From NCBI RefSeq assembly GCF_007655005.1, contig NZ_SZVW01000024.1:93449-157448 (forward strand): a stretch of 64,000 bases of DNA. The letters run 5' to 3'. Positions 8,574 through 17,310 of the stretch are shown one piece after another. A model generated the notes under the pieces. That model was not told the origin of the DNA and did no database searches. It worked only from the letters and a program-made list of their open reading frames with translations. Origin of the DNA: Streptomyces tibetensis. GTDB lineage: Bacteria > Actinomycetota > Actinomycetes > Streptomycetales > Streptomycetaceae. The translations under genes were made by a program, and so were the position numbers. Positions within the stretch are counted from its first letter, which is position 1. Every line of letters starts with the position of its first letter.

Positions 8574-10217
8574 TCAGCTCTCCGCGAGCAGCTCGTCCGC
8601 GTCCACGATCCGGTACGCGTACCCCTGCTCCGCCAGGAAGCGCTGGCGGTGCGCGGCGAAGTCCTGGTCGATGGTGTCCCGGGCGACCACCGAGTAGAAG
8701 TGCGCCTGATGGCCGTCCGACTTGGGACGCAGCACCCGGCCGAGGCGCTGGGCCTCCTCCTGCCGGGAGCCGAAGGTGCCCGAGACCTGGATCGCGACCG
8801 TCGCCTCCGGCAGGTCGATCGAGAAGTTCGCGACCTTGGACACGACGAGCACGCTGATCTCCCCCTCCCGGAAGGCGTCGAAGAGCTTTTCCCGCTGCGC
8901 GTTCGACGTCTCGCCCTTGATCACGGGCGCCCCGAGGTGCTCACCCAGCTCGTCCAGCTGGTCGATGTACTGCCCGATGACGAGGATCTGCTGCCCCGCG
9001 AACTTCCGGACCAGCGCCTCCGTGACCTTCCGCTTGGTCGCGGTCGTCGCACAGAAGCGGTACTTCTCCTCCTGCTCGGCCGTCGCGTACGCGAGCCGCT
9101 CGGAGTCGGTCAGATTGACCCGGACCTCCACACAGTCGGCGGGCGCGATGTAGCCCTGTGCCTCGATCTCCTTCCACGGCGCGTCGAACCGCTTGGGGCC
9201 GATCAGGGAGAACACGTCCGACTCCCGGCCGTCCTCGCGGACCAGGGTGGCGGTCAGGCCGAGCCGCCGCCGCGCCTGGAGGTCGGCGGTGAACTTGAAG
9301 ACCGGCGCGGGCAGCAGGTGCACCTCGTCGTAGACGATGAGCCCCCAGTCCCGGGAGTCGAACAGCTCCAGGTGCGGGTAGACGCCCTTTCGCCGGGTGG
9401 TCAGCACCTGGTACGTGGCGATGGTGACGGGCCGGATCTCCTTGCGGGTGCCGCTGTACTCGCCGATCTCCTCCTCGGTCAGCGAGGTCCGCTTCACCAG
9501 CTCGTGCTTCCACTGCCGCGCCGAGACGGTGTTCGTGACGAGGATGAGGGTGGTCGACTTCGCCTGGGCCATCGACCCGGCCCCGACCAGCGTCTTCCCG
9601 GCACCGCAGGGCAGGACGACGACGCCCGAACCGCCGTGCCAGAAGTTCTCCACGGCCTGCTTCTGGTACGGCCGGAGCGCCCAGCCGTCCTCGGCCAGCT
9701 CGATGGCGTGCGCCTCGCCGTCGACGTACCCGGCGAGGTCCTCGGCGGGCCAGCCCAGCTTGAGCAGCGTCTGCTTGATCTGCCCGCGCTCGGAGGGGTG
9801 CACGGCGACCGTGTCCGGGTCGATGCGGGCGCCGACCAGGGGCGTGATCCTCTTCGATCTGAGGATCTCCTCCAGCACCGGGCGGTCGGTGGTGGTCAGG
9901 ACCAGACCGTGCGTCGGGTGCTTGGACAGGGTGAGACGGCCGTAGCGGTCCATCGTCTCGGCGATGTCGACGAGCAGCGCGTGCGGCACCGGGTAGCGGC
10001 TGTACTTCACGAGCGCGTCCACGACCTGCTCGGCGTCGTGGCCGGCCGCGCGGGCGTTCCACAGGCCGAGCGGGGTCACGCGGTAGGTGTGGATGTGCTC
10101 CGGCGCCCGCTCCAGTTCCGCGAACGGGGCGATGACTCGGCGGCAGTCGTCGGCCTGCTCGTGGTCGACTTCCAGGAGCAGGGTCTTGTCGGACTGGACG
10201 ATCAGCGGACCATTCAC
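8574..10217 (-). CDS. XPB/Ssl2-type DNA repair helicase
   Basis: A 547-residue superfamily 2 helicase, the same size class as mycobacterial XPB. It has an N-terminal damage-recognition-like domain, GAGKT (Walker A) near residue 203, DEVH (motif II) near 296, the XPB-specific RED motif in VREDGRESD, and motif VI QRLGRVLRPK. It is a 3'-5' DNA helicase expected in nucleotide excision repair or transcription-linked roles. The GTG at 10217 is preferred: AAAGGG lies 8 bases upstream and the protein then starts NGPLIVQSDK as in relatives; the frame to 10454 is an extension. The 848-residue helicase-C/WYL protein at 12516 is its usual genomic partner in actinobacteria, here separated by the fusion gene and two secreted peptides. 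Confidence 0.92.
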   Translation of the reverse strand: MNGPLIVQSDKTLLLEVDHEQADDCRRVIAPFAELERAPEHIHTYRVTPLGLWNARAAGHDAEQVVDALVKYSRYPVPHALLVDIAETMDRYGRLTLSKHPTHGLVLTTTDRPVLEEILRSKRITPLVGARIDPDTVAVHPSERGQIKQTLLKLGWPAEDLAGYVDGEAHAIELAEDGWALRPYQKQAVENFWHGGSGVVVLPCGAGKTLVGAGSMAQAKSTTLILVTNTVSARQWKHELVKRTSLTEEEIGEYSGTRKEIRPVTIATYQVLTTRRKGVYPHLELFDSRDWGLIVYDEVHLLPAPVFKFTADLQARRRLGLTATLVREDGRESDVFSLIGPKRFDAPWKEIEAQGYIAPADCVEVRVNLTDSERLAYATAEQEEKYRFCATTATKRKVTEALVRKFAGQQILVIGQYIDQLDELGEHLGAPVIKGETSNAQREKLFDAFREGEISVLVVSKVANFSIDLPEATVAIQVSGTFGSRQEEAQRLGRVLRPKSDGHQAHFYSVVARDTIDQDFAAHRQRFLAEQGYAYRIVDADELLAES

Positions 10218-10337
10218 GCGAGGCACCCTTTCTGTGGCCAAAGGACTCGGACGGCTCGACAGCGCGACGCCTCGGCCAAACGTCCAGTGTGCCTGATCGA
10301 CCGCGTCAGGTGGTGTGATCTGCGCGTCCGGTCGTAC

Positions 10338-10374
10338 TGAATGCCTATTCATCCCAACGTGTGGTGTGAATTCA
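10338..10374. promoter_or_regulatory. ARG-box-like dyads upstream of the UPF0114-IstB gene
   Basis: TGAAT-GCCT-ATTCA (10338-10351) fits the ARG-box pattern bound by ArgR/AhrC regulators, and a second, shorter TGAATTCA (10367-10374) follows 15 bases on. Both lie upstream of the ATG at 10399 and within the divergent promoter region of the XPB gene. Assignment to ArgR is inference from the pattern only. Confidence 0.35.
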
Positions 10375-10398
10375 GTTTTTCCCTCGCGGCCCCGAAGA

Positions 10399-11847
10399 AT
10401 GGCGCAGGTGCGCAACCCGACGACCACCACGCTCGGATACGCCCTCTTCGCCACCCGCTGGCTCCAGGCCCCGCTGTACTTCGGGCTGGTGGCCGCCCAG
10501 GGCGTCTACGTCTACAAGTTCTTCAAGGAGCTCTGGACCTTAGTCCTGATGTGCGTGAGCGGGCACGCCACCGAGACGTACGTGATGCTCGCGGTGCTCA
10601 AGCTGGTCGACGTCGTCATGATCGCCAACCTGCTGATCATGGTGATCGTCGGCGGCTACGAGACGTTCGTCTCGCGCATCGGCCTCCAGGGCCACCGTGA
10701 CCAGCCCGAATGGCTCTCGCACGTCAACTCCAACGTGCTGAAGGTCAAGCTCGCCACGGCGATCGTGGGCATCTCCTCGGTGCATCTGCTGCAGATGTTC
10801 GTGGACGTCCACCACACCTCCCACCACGCGCTGCTGTGGGGGACGGTGATCCACATGGCGTTCATCGCCTCGGCGGCGATCCTCGCCTACATGTCGGGGC
10901 CGATGGTCGCGCAGGCGGACCGCGGCCACACCGACCGGGCACCGGCAGGGCACGGGCAGGCGGGGCAGGCCCAGGCAGGGCACGCGCACGCACAGCACGC
11001 ACCGGCCGGGCACGCGCACGCACAGCACGCACCGGCCGGGCACGCGCACGCACAGCACGCACCGGCCGGGCACGCATGCGCACAGCACGCACCGGCCGGG
11101 CACGCGCACGCACAGCACGCACCGGCCGGGCACGCGCAGCCCGGGCACGCGCAGGCCGGGGACCAGGAGGAGAGCGACCGCGGAGACCGGCACCTGGCCC
11201 AGCCGGGACCCGAGGCCCCGGTGGTCACACCGGCCCTCCCTCGACAGCCCGGACCGGACGCCGACGCCGACGCCGAGGCCCGGATCCGTGCCGCCGGCTT
11301 CCCCGCCCGCAAGCTGCTCGAGGACTTCGACCAGCAGCACCCCCGGGACTTCGACCGGGAGACCGTGGCGCGGCTGGGCAAGGCGGAGTTCGTCACCGCC
11401 CGGCGCAACGTGGTCCTCGTCGGGCCGCCCGGCACCGGCAAGACCCATCTCGCCGTCGCCCTGGGCGTCCGTGCCTGCCAGGCCGGGCAGCGGGTGCTGT
11501 TCGGGACGGCCGCCGAGTGGGCGGCCCGGCTCTCGGACGCCCGGGCCGCCGGCCGGCTCGACGCGGAGCTGACCGCTCTCGACGATCACCCCCTCCTGAT
11601 CGTCGACGAGATCGGCTACACGCCCTTCGACGCGGCGACCGCGGGCCTGTTCTTCCGGCTCGTCGCCCACCGCTACGAGCGGGCCTCGCTGATCGTGACC
11701 AGCGACCGCCCGCTCGGCCGCTGGGACGAGGTCTTCGGCCCGTCCGCCCCGGCGATGACGGACCGCCTGGCCCATCACGCCGACATCGTGCGGCTCGACG
11801 GGGACAGCTATCGCACGCGCCGCGCTACTTCAGCGTGGGCAGACTGA
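10399..11847 (+). CDS. UPF0114/YqhA membrane domain fused to an IstB-like ATPase
   Basis: A 482-residue two-part protein. Residues 1 to about 172 form a UPF0114 (YqhA) domain, close in length to the free-standing protein, with three to four membrane helices. Residues 175-310 are a hydrophilic linker with five copies of a 10-residue His/Ala/Gln/Pro repeat. Residues 311-482 are an IstB/DnaC-like AAA+ domain: GPPGTGKT near 341, LLIVDEIGY near 397, TSDRPLGRW and a final DGDSYRTRR. IstB is normally the helper ATPase of IS21 transposons; no IstA gene is present. The ATG at 10399 gives a natural YqhA N-terminus; no strong ribosome binding site is seen. Codon 48 (10540) is TTA. The frame is continuous across the junction. 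The last 23 bases overlap the convergent secreted-peptide gene. Confidence 0.8.
   Translation: MAQVRNPTTTTLGYALFATRWLQAPLYFGLVAAQGVYVYKFFKELWTLVLMCVSGHATETYVMLAVLKLVDVVMIANLLIMVIVGGYETFVSRIGLQGHRDQPEWLSHVNSNVLKVKLATAIVGISSVHLLQMFVDVHHTSHHALLWGTVIHMAFIASAAILAYMSGPMVAQADRGHTDRAPAGHGQAGQAQAGHAHAQHAPAGHAHAQHAPAGHAHAQHAPAGHACAQHAPAGHAHAQHAPAGHAQPGHAQAGDQEESDRGDRHLAQPGPEAPVVTPALPRQPGPDADADAEARIRAAGFPARKLLEDFDQQHPRDFDRETVARLGKAEFVTARRNVVLVGPPGTGKTHLAVALGVRACQAGQRVLFGTAAEWAARLSDARAAGRLDAELTALDDHPLLIVDEIGYTPFDAATAGLFFRLVAHRYERASLIVTSDRPLGRWDEVFGPSAPAMTDRLAHHADIVRLDGDSYRTRRATSAWAD
10981..11130 (+). repeat. 30-bp in-frame tandem repeat coding a His-rich linker
   Basis: Five contiguous 30-bp units (10981, 11011, 11041, 11071, 11101) encode HAHAQHAPAG each time; unit four has HACAQ. 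Degenerate half-units flank both ends. Slippage by whole units keeps the frame, so linker length can vary. The histidine density could bind metal. Confidence 0.95.
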
Positions 11848-12013
11848 TGGTGTTGACCAGCGGACCCTCGACGCTGACCCCCTCGGTGACCAGTGGTTCC
11901 ACGGCGGCGACCGGCAGGGGCAGCGGCGCCGCGGGTGCCGCTGCGGCCGAGGGCGCGAGCACCCCCACGAGCGCGACGGCACAGAGAGCGGCGGCGGGCA
12001 GGTTCTCACGCAT
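11825..12013 (-). CDS. Small secreted protein (62 aa)
   Basis: MRENLPAAAL starts a Sec signal peptide; cleavage after the APSAAAA stretch (about residue 26) would leave a 35-residue mature peptide rich in Pro, Val and Leu ending SLPTLK. No cysteine beyond the signal peptide and no known family. AAAGG lies about 12 bases before the ATG at 12013, which is long. Its 3' end overlaps the IstB-domain gene on the other strand by 23 bases. It is in tandem with a second small secreted gene at 12152 on the same strand, and both have a CCGAAAGG leader. Confidence 0.6.
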   Translation of the reverse strand: MRENLPAAALCAVALVGVLAPSAAAAPAAPLPLPVAAVEPLVTEGVSVEGPLVNTISLPTLK

Positions 12014-12151
12014 GGGGACGGCAGAGCCTTTCGGAGACTGACATCGGCGGACGGCGACACCGCACCGCCGTGAGCCGGTTCGGGGACGCCCGGACCGGCC
12101 CGCGGAGCACGCGGGAGCGCATCGGACGGGTGCGGATCGGGCGGGTGCGGA

Positions 12152-12283
12152 TCAGACCTGCGGTGTCTCCAGGACGAGGCCGGCGACGTCGATGCTCACC
12201 GCGGAGGCCGGGGTGGCGAGGCCGCCGAACGTCATCAGGGCGGCGGTGACGAGGACGGCGGCGACTCGACGGACAGCGCGCAT
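12152..12283 (-). CDS. Very small secreted protein (43 aa)
   Basis: MRAVRRVAAV begins a signal peptide that ends at ATPASA (about residue 28), leaving a mature peptide of about 15 residues, VSIDVAGLVLETPQV. AAAGGA is 9 bases upstream of the ATG at 12283, supporting this start over the longer open frame to 12472. It pairs with the 62-residue secreted protein downstream. The space after it (12121-12153) holds short direct repeats of a GGGTGCGGATC core. Function unknown; a cell-surface or signalling role is possible but unsupported. Confidence 0.55.
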   Translation of the reverse strand: MRAVRRVAAVLVTAALMTFGGLATPASAVSIDVAGLVLETPQV

Positions 12284-12515
12284 GGGGGGAATTCCTTTCG
12301 GACGGCTCACAGGACACCCGGTGGCTGCCCCCGCGCGCACGGCGTGATGCGGCACGCCCGGAAAGGTCGCCCGAGCGTGGGAAATCCCCGGCGTGGCGTG
12401 CATGAACGCCCGCGCGCACCCGATCGGGTGACGCGGCCCGTCGACCGACAAGTCGCGCGCCGCAACCGACACCCCCGGGGGCCGGTCCGCGTCGTCGGCG
12501 CGTGACGCGGGGCCG

Positions 12516-15062
12516 TCAGCCCGCGTCGTCGGCGAGCTCGGCGACCCCGGTGATCCGGTGCAGCGGATACGTACGGACCTCGTCCGCGGTGTGGTCGTAC
12601 GCCGTGACGAAGCCGCCCTCGACGCGGATCGGGGCGATGACCCGCTGACTGGCGGTGCCCTCGGCGTTGACGTAGCCGATCCACACGGCCTCGCCGGTCA
12701 GAACGGCGGCCTGCATGGTCGCGAGGGTCTCGGCGGCGCCGGTGCGGGGCGGTTCGCCGTTGGCCGCCGGGGCGCTGCCCGGCTTGCGCGGGGCGGTGGA
12801 GGCGAGGTCGCCGGCCCGGATGGCGCGCAGCGCGGCCGCCAGGAGGGTGTCGTCGGGGACCGGCGGGCCGTCGGGGACCGGCTCGGGCGCGGCGCGGGGC
12901 GGGGTGCGGTGGGCCAGGGCGCGGGTGATCAGCACATCGCCCTCCGCGGACTCGGCGGCCGGCGCGAACCCCATCGCCCGCAGGCCCTCCAGGAGCCCCA
13001 CCGGGTCGGCCTGGGCGGCCAGCACGGTCGGGGCCAGCCGGCGCAGCCCGAGCCCCGCGCCCCGCTTGTCGGCGAGGATCTCGCTGAGCACCGCGTCGTC
13101 GTCGCAGCGCACGTACGCCGAGGCCGCGCCGACCCGCAGATGGCCGTGCCGGCGGGCCACGTCGTCGATCAGGTACGCGAGCGGCTGCGGCACCGGCGTG
13201 CGGGAGTGCGCGGCGAGGAAGGCGTGCAGGTCGGAGGCGGCCTGACCGGCGTCCAGCGCGCGCCGCACCGAGCCGGGCGTGAACCGGTACACGGTCGCCC
13301 CACCCTTGGACTCGACGTCCGCCAGCACGCCCAGCATGTCCGCGAGCGGCCGCCGCAACGGTCCGGGCGCCACCGCCGTCAGGTCGGCCTGGAGCAGCAC
13401 GTGGTCCAGCGGTTCGGGCAGCAGCGGCGCGAGAAGCCGGGCCGCGGCGGCGGAGGCCACGGCCTGTTCGGCCGGGGAGAGGGGAGCGGACGGGGCGGAG
13501 CGGTGGTGGTGGACGGGCAGCTTGTCGCCCGGCCCGGCGGGCTCCGCTTCCGGGCCCTTCGCGGCAGCCGCGGGAGCAGCGGGCGCGCCCAGCAGCGCCC
13601 GGCCCTGGGTCGACAGCGCGCCCCGGCCCGTGACGCCCAGCAGCTCCGCCTCGGACAGCGCCCACTCGGCGAGCCGGCCGCGCAGGTCGTCCTCGCGCCG
13701 GTCGCCGCGCAGGGGCCGCTCCCAGCGCAACCGGGCGAGCACCGACTCCGCGGCGGGCGCGGCGCCTTCCGGCAGCCCGGCGAGCAGCGCCAGCACCCGG
13801 TGCCGTACCTCGGGCGCCGCCGAGCGGTCCAGGCCGGGCCCGAGCGCCGACAGCGTCCGGTCCTTGGCGTCCCGCCCGCCCACCAGACCGGCCGTCCTGG
13901 TCGCCGCGAGCCACGCCGTGACCAGTCGCGACCAGCGCTCCGCAGGGGGCTGCTCGAGCCACTCGTCGTAGGCGGGGGTCGCCGCGTACCGTTCGTCGGC
14001 CTCGCCGTCGGAGGCGATCAGACCGGCCGCGTACGCCAGTTCCACCCAGAACGCGGCCGTCGGCTCGGGCACGTCGAGGGCGACGGCGGTCCGCTTCAGG
14101 TCCCGCACGCTCAGCCCACCGGCCCGCAGCACCGCCGGCCCGCCCTCGTCCCAGTCCTTCAGCAGCTCCTCGACGGTCGCGAGCGCGGTGTACGCCTGAC
14201 CGGCGGCGGTGCTGTCCACAACCTGTGGACGATGTGCGGCGGCCGCCTCGACCACCGGCGGTACCGGCTCGGCCACCCGGTGCGCCAGACCCCGCCGCAG
14301 GTGCAGGGCGACCTCGCGCGGCAGGACGACCGTCCCGGGCGCCGTCGGCAGCAGCAGCCCGCGGTCCAGCAGCCAGCGCAGCCGGGGCGCCGGATCGGCG
14401 GTGACCTGCCCGTACGGCGGCCCCCACACCAGGCGTTCCAGTACGTCGAGGGAGTCGGCCGGGGCGTCGGCGAGCAGCGCGGCCATCCGGGCCCGGTCCG
14501 TGAACAGCCCGGCCAGGGCGGTCACCGCGGAGACCGAGTCGTGCGTCGAGGCCAGTCCGGCGGCGGCGACGATCTCCTGGATCCGGCCCGGGGACATCCC
14601 GGCGGTGGCCTCCTGGACCGTCGGGCCGAGCCCGGTCGGCGAGGGGTGCTGCGGCGAGGGGGCCAGCAGCTCACGCGCCGTGCGGAGCAGCCGCAGCCGG
14701 TCGTCGTCGCCCCACACCAGGGCCTGCTCGCGCAGCAGGCCGACGGCGTGCGGCAGGGCGGCGACGACGGCCGGGTCGGCGTCGTCCCCGGCCATGAGCC
14801 CGAGCAGCTCGCCGTACGTCGCCGGGTCCGCGGCCACGGCCAGCGCCTCCGCCGTCTGCAGCGCGAACCGGTCCAGCCGCTCCAGGGCCCGCACCACCGA
14901 GGCACGGGTGCCGGCACGCGTCGCGAGCTGGGTGAGGTCGGTGGGGACGGGCGTGATGAGATCCGGGCGGCTGCGCAGGAGCGCGCCCAGCGAAGCATCG
15001 CCCCGCGCGCGGAGCGCTTCCGCGAGGGAGCGGGGGGCCGGGGGCCTGTCCTCGGTGCTCAT
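12516..15062 (-). CDS. Helicase-C/WYL domain protein, XPB partner type
   Basis: An 848-residue protein of the actinobacterial family that lies beside XPB helicases (the Rv0862c type). The N-terminal two thirds are Ala/Leu-rich helical repeats and winged-helix-like segments. A helicase C-terminal-like domain (Helicase_C_3 type) is around residues 540-700, with VLLQADLTAVAPGPL, HLRVGAASAYVRCDD and a following LRRLAPTVLAAQ. A WYL-like domain closes the protein: AVWIGYVNAEGTASQRVIAP and TAYDHTADEVRTYPLHRI. It lacks Walker motifs of its own. The ATG at 15062 is chosen; upstream residues read as noncoding. It probably works with the XPB helicase in DNA repair, which is an inference from conserved neighbourhood. 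Confidence 0.8.
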   Translation of the reverse strand: MSTEDRPPAPRSLAEALRARGDASLGALLRSRPDLITPVPTDLTQLATRAGTRASVVRALERLDRFALQTAEALAVAADPATYGELLGLMAGDDADPAVVAALPHAVGLLREQALVWGDDDRLRLLRTARELLAPSPQHPSPTGLGPTVQEATAGMSPGRIQEIVAAAGLASTHDSVSAVTALAGLFTDRARMAALLADAPADSLDVLERLVWGPPYGQVTADPAPRLRWLLDRGLLLPTAPGTVVLPREVALHLRRGLAHRVAEPVPPVVEAAAAHRPQVVDSTAAGQAYTALATVEELLKDWDEGGPAVLRAGGLSVRDLKRTAVALDVPEPTAAFWVELAYAAGLIASDGEADERYAATPAYDEWLEQPPAERWSRLVTAWLAATRTAGLVGGRDAKDRTLSALGPGLDRSAAPEVRHRVLALLAGLPEGAAPAAESVLARLRWERPLRGDRREDDLRGRLAEWALSEAELLGVTGRGALSTQGRALLGAPAAPAAAAKGPEAEPAGPGDKLPVHHHRSAPSAPLSPAEQAVASAAAARLLAPLLPEPLDHVLLQADLTAVAPGPLRRPLADMLGVLADVESKGGATVYRFTPGSVRRALDAGQAASDLHAFLAAHSRTPVPQPLAYLIDDVARRHGHLRVGAASAYVRCDDDAVLSEILADKRGAGLGLRRLAPTVLAAQADPVGLLEGLRAMGFAPAAESAEGDVLITRALAHRTPPRAAPEPVPDGPPVPDDTLLAAALRAIRAGDLASTAPRKPGSAPAANGEPPRTGAAETLATMQAAVLTGEAVWIGYVNAEGTASQRVIAPIRVEGGFVTAYDHTADEVRTYPLHRITGVAELADDAG

Positions 15063-15214
15063 CCGGTCCACGGTAGCGGGTCGCCCGCGGCGGCCGGGCC
15101 GATCGTGCGCGGCCTCGCCCCCGTACGCGGGACGGGCTTTTGGCCGCCCCGAGGGCACTCGCGGTACCGTCGTGCGACGGCGTCACGCAACGCACCCGCC
15201 CCGGAGGGGACTTC

Positions 15215-16231
15215 GTGGGGATTGAGAGCGACCAGGTCGTTTACGAGTATCTGAGCCGCGTCGGCGACGTGGCCCAGCAGCGGCAGTTGTCGTCGGCCAC
15301 CCGCATGCGTCTGGTCGCGGACCTGCGCAACGAGATCGACAAGCGCCGCTCGAAGGCCACCGTCGACTCGCCCGCCGCCGTCCGCCGCATCCTGTCCCGC
15401 CTGGGCAGCCCCGACGACGTCGTGACCGCGGCGGCGGGCGGCACGACCGGTGAGCCCTACGGCGTCGCCCCCGCCTCCGTCCCGGTGCAGCGCGAAACCG
15501 AGCCGGAGGAGCGGGGCGAGCGGGCGAAGGGCGTCATGCGGCGCGTCGTACCGCGCCCCCGCCCGGCGCGGCCCGTCGAGGACCCGCACCCCGCGCCGTC
15601 CGACGGGGCGGCCCCGCCGCATCTGGCCGCCGGGCACGAGCTCGGGGACAGCGCGCTCCAGCCGGACTGGTGGCGGGTGGAGAGCGGCCCCTTCGGCGTG
15701 GGCGACGAGGTGCCGGGCTTCGTGGGCGGTGTGGAGCTGCCCGACCTGCTGAAGCCGCCGGCGCAACGGAAGGCGCAGCAGGAGAGGCCGGACGCCGAGG
15801 AGACGGCCCCGGCCGTGGAGGCGGCCGAGGTGGCGGACGCGGCCGACGTGACCGGGAAGGGGGGCCGCCGCCGTCTGGTCCGCCTCCCCGCCGGGAACTG
15901 GAGCAACCCGCTCCTGCTGATCGCCGCCGGGCTCCTCGTCGCCGGTGCCGTGCTAGGCAACTGGTTCGTCCTGCTGCTCGGCTGGCTCATCGCCTACGCC
16001 TCCCGCCGCCTCACCCAGGCCGAGACCAAGTGGGCGGTCGTGATCCTGCCCGGCCTCTCCCTGGCGGGGGGCCTGGTCTGGCTGTGGGGCCGGATGAACG
16101 GCCGCTGGGGCACCCCGATCGCCGAGGGCCACATGAACGCGGCGGTGTCGGAGACCTGGCCGTGGGTGGTCAGGGGCGCGGCGGTGGCATCGGCACTGTT
16201 CCTGGTGTGGCGTTCACAGCGCTCGCGCTAG
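15215..16231 (+). CDS. HAAS-like domain membrane protein
   Basis: A 338-residue protein. Residues 1-75 (DQVVYEYLSRVG, then LRNEIDKRR and IPSRLGSPDDVV-like turns) resemble HAAS-type helical domains often fused to membrane or PadR-linked proteins. A charged, Pro-rich middle of about 130 residues follows. Four hydrophobic segments lie in the last 110 residues (around 230-265, 275-295 and 310-333), ending in WRSQRSR. The GTG at 15215 is supported by GGAGGGG 5 bases upstream. It is divergent from the WYL-domain gene across 150 bases. Function unknown; sensing or envelope maintenance is possible. Confidence 0.65.
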   Translation: MGIESDQVVYEYLSRVGDVAQQRQLSSATRMRLVADLRNEIDKRRSKATVDSPAAVRRILSRLGSPDDVVTAAAGGTTGEPYGVAPASVPVQRETEPEERGERAKGVMRRVVPRPRPARPVEDPHPAPSDGAAPPHLAAGHELGDSALQPDWWRVESGPFGVGDEVPGFVGGVELPDLLKPPAQRKAQQERPDAEETAPAVEAAEVADAADVTGKGGRRRLVRLPAGNWSNPLLLIAAGLLVAGAVLGNWFVLLLGWLIAYASRRLTQAETKWAVVILPGLSLAGGLVWLWGRMNGRWGTPIAEGHMNAAVSETWPWVVRGAAVASALFLVWRSQRSR

Positions 16232-16295
16232 CCGACGCCCCGGGGGTGTCCGCCGATCACAGCCGGACGTCTGCCGTTCACACCGCCTGGGCACA

Positions 16296-16919
16296 ATGGC
16301 CCATATGGCACTCACCGTCGGCTTCGACCTCGACATGACCCTCATCGACTCCCGGCCCGGCATCCGCGCCTGCTACCAGGCACTGTCCGAGCGCACGGGC
16401 ACGCACATCGACGCCGACCTGGCGGTCACGCGGCTCGGGCCGCCGCTGGCCGATGAACTGATCAACTGGTTCCCGGCCGAGGAGATCCCGGTCATGGCGG
16501 ACCTGTACCGGGAGATGTACCCGACGATCGCCATCGCCGCGACCCCGGCCCTGACCGGCGCCCGGGAGGCCATCGCGGCCGTACGGGAGGCCGGCGGACG
16601 CGCGATAGTCGTCACCGCCAAGTACGAGCCCAACGCCAAACTGCACCTCGCCCACCTGGGCATCGAGCCCGATGCCGTCATCGGCGACCTGTGGGCCGAG
16701 CAGAAGGCGGAGGCCCTGCGCGAGCACGACGCGGGCGTCTACGTCGGCGACCACGTCGGGGACGTCCGCGGCGCCCGGGCCGCCGGGGCCCTCTCGGTCG
16801 CGGTGGCCACCGGCCCCTGCCCGCCGGAGGAACTGCGCGCGGCGGGCGCGGACGTCGTCCTCACCGATCTGACCGAATTCCCGCGGTGGCTTTCGGACTA
16901 CCGTCCCGCACGCGCCTGA
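16296..16919 (+). CDS. HAD family phosphatase
   Basis: A 207-residue cytosolic hydrolase of the phosphoglycolate-phosphatase-like HAD subgroup. Motif I is FDLDMTLIDS (nucleophile Asp near residue 11), motif II is VVTAKY (Thr near 108), the conserved Lys is around 140, and motif IV is YVGDHVGDV near 150. The helical cap between motifs I and II is short. Two ATGs (16296 and 16305) are possible; CACAAT just upstream suggests a promoter so close that the message may be leaderless. Substrate unknown. Its 3' end overlaps the convergent membrane gene by 22 bases. Confidence 0.85.
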   Translation: MAHMALTVGFDLDMTLIDSRPGIRACYQALSERTGTHIDADLAVTRLGPPLADELINWFPAEEIPVMADLYREMYPTIAIAATPALTGAREAIAAVREAGGRAIVVTAKYEPNAKLHLAHLGIEPDAVIGDLWAEQKAEALREHDAGVYVGDHVGDVRGARAAGALSVAVATGPCPPEELRAAGADVVLTDLTEFPRWLSDYRPARA

Positions 16920-17146
16920 CGCCGGCCCGCTGCCACGGAACGCAGCACTCCCGCACCGGCCATCAGGAATCCGACGGCCATGAGCATGCTCAATCCGAAC
17001 ATGTACGTCGGAAAGGGAGTCGTCCCGAGCAACAGCGGGGCGACCGTGACCAGTGTGGCCAGGGCGCCGATGAAGAACACGACGGCTCCGGCCCGGACCA
17101 GGCGGTCACCGGGAGCGGCGGAATTCGTTTGGGTTTTGTCACGCAC
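16898..17146 (-). CDS. Small membrane protein with two helices
   Basis: An 82-residue protein with two hydrophobic segments (about residues 19-41 and 45-68) and a basic C-terminal tail RSVAAGRRQARAGR. The GTG at 17146 (RDKTQTNSAAPG) is preferred over a TTG at 17179; neither has a good ribosome binding site. It lies convergent to the HAD gene and divergent from the cold-shock gene. No family recognised with confidence. Confidence 0.55.
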   Translation of the reverse strand: MRDKTQTNSAAPGDRLVRAGAVVFFIGALATLVTVAPLLLGTTPFPTYMFGLSMLMAVGFLMAGAGVLRSVAAGRRQARAGR

Positions 17147-17310
17147 CCGACCAGGGTAGTTCCCAGCGCGAAGGAACAACCGGGTGACGTCTTGTCACCG
17201 GCTGCCTGAGCATTAGCCTTGGTACCGGCGGGTCCGTACGACCCGCCCGAGTGCTATCAAGAGCCGTTTCCAGAAGCAGTTTTCCGACGAGTACGAGGAC
17301 GAGGACAGAC

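Noticed and set aside
10399..11847. Intact IS21 insertion sequence
   Set aside because: Only an IstB-like domain is present; there is no IstA gene and no terminal repeats were seen.
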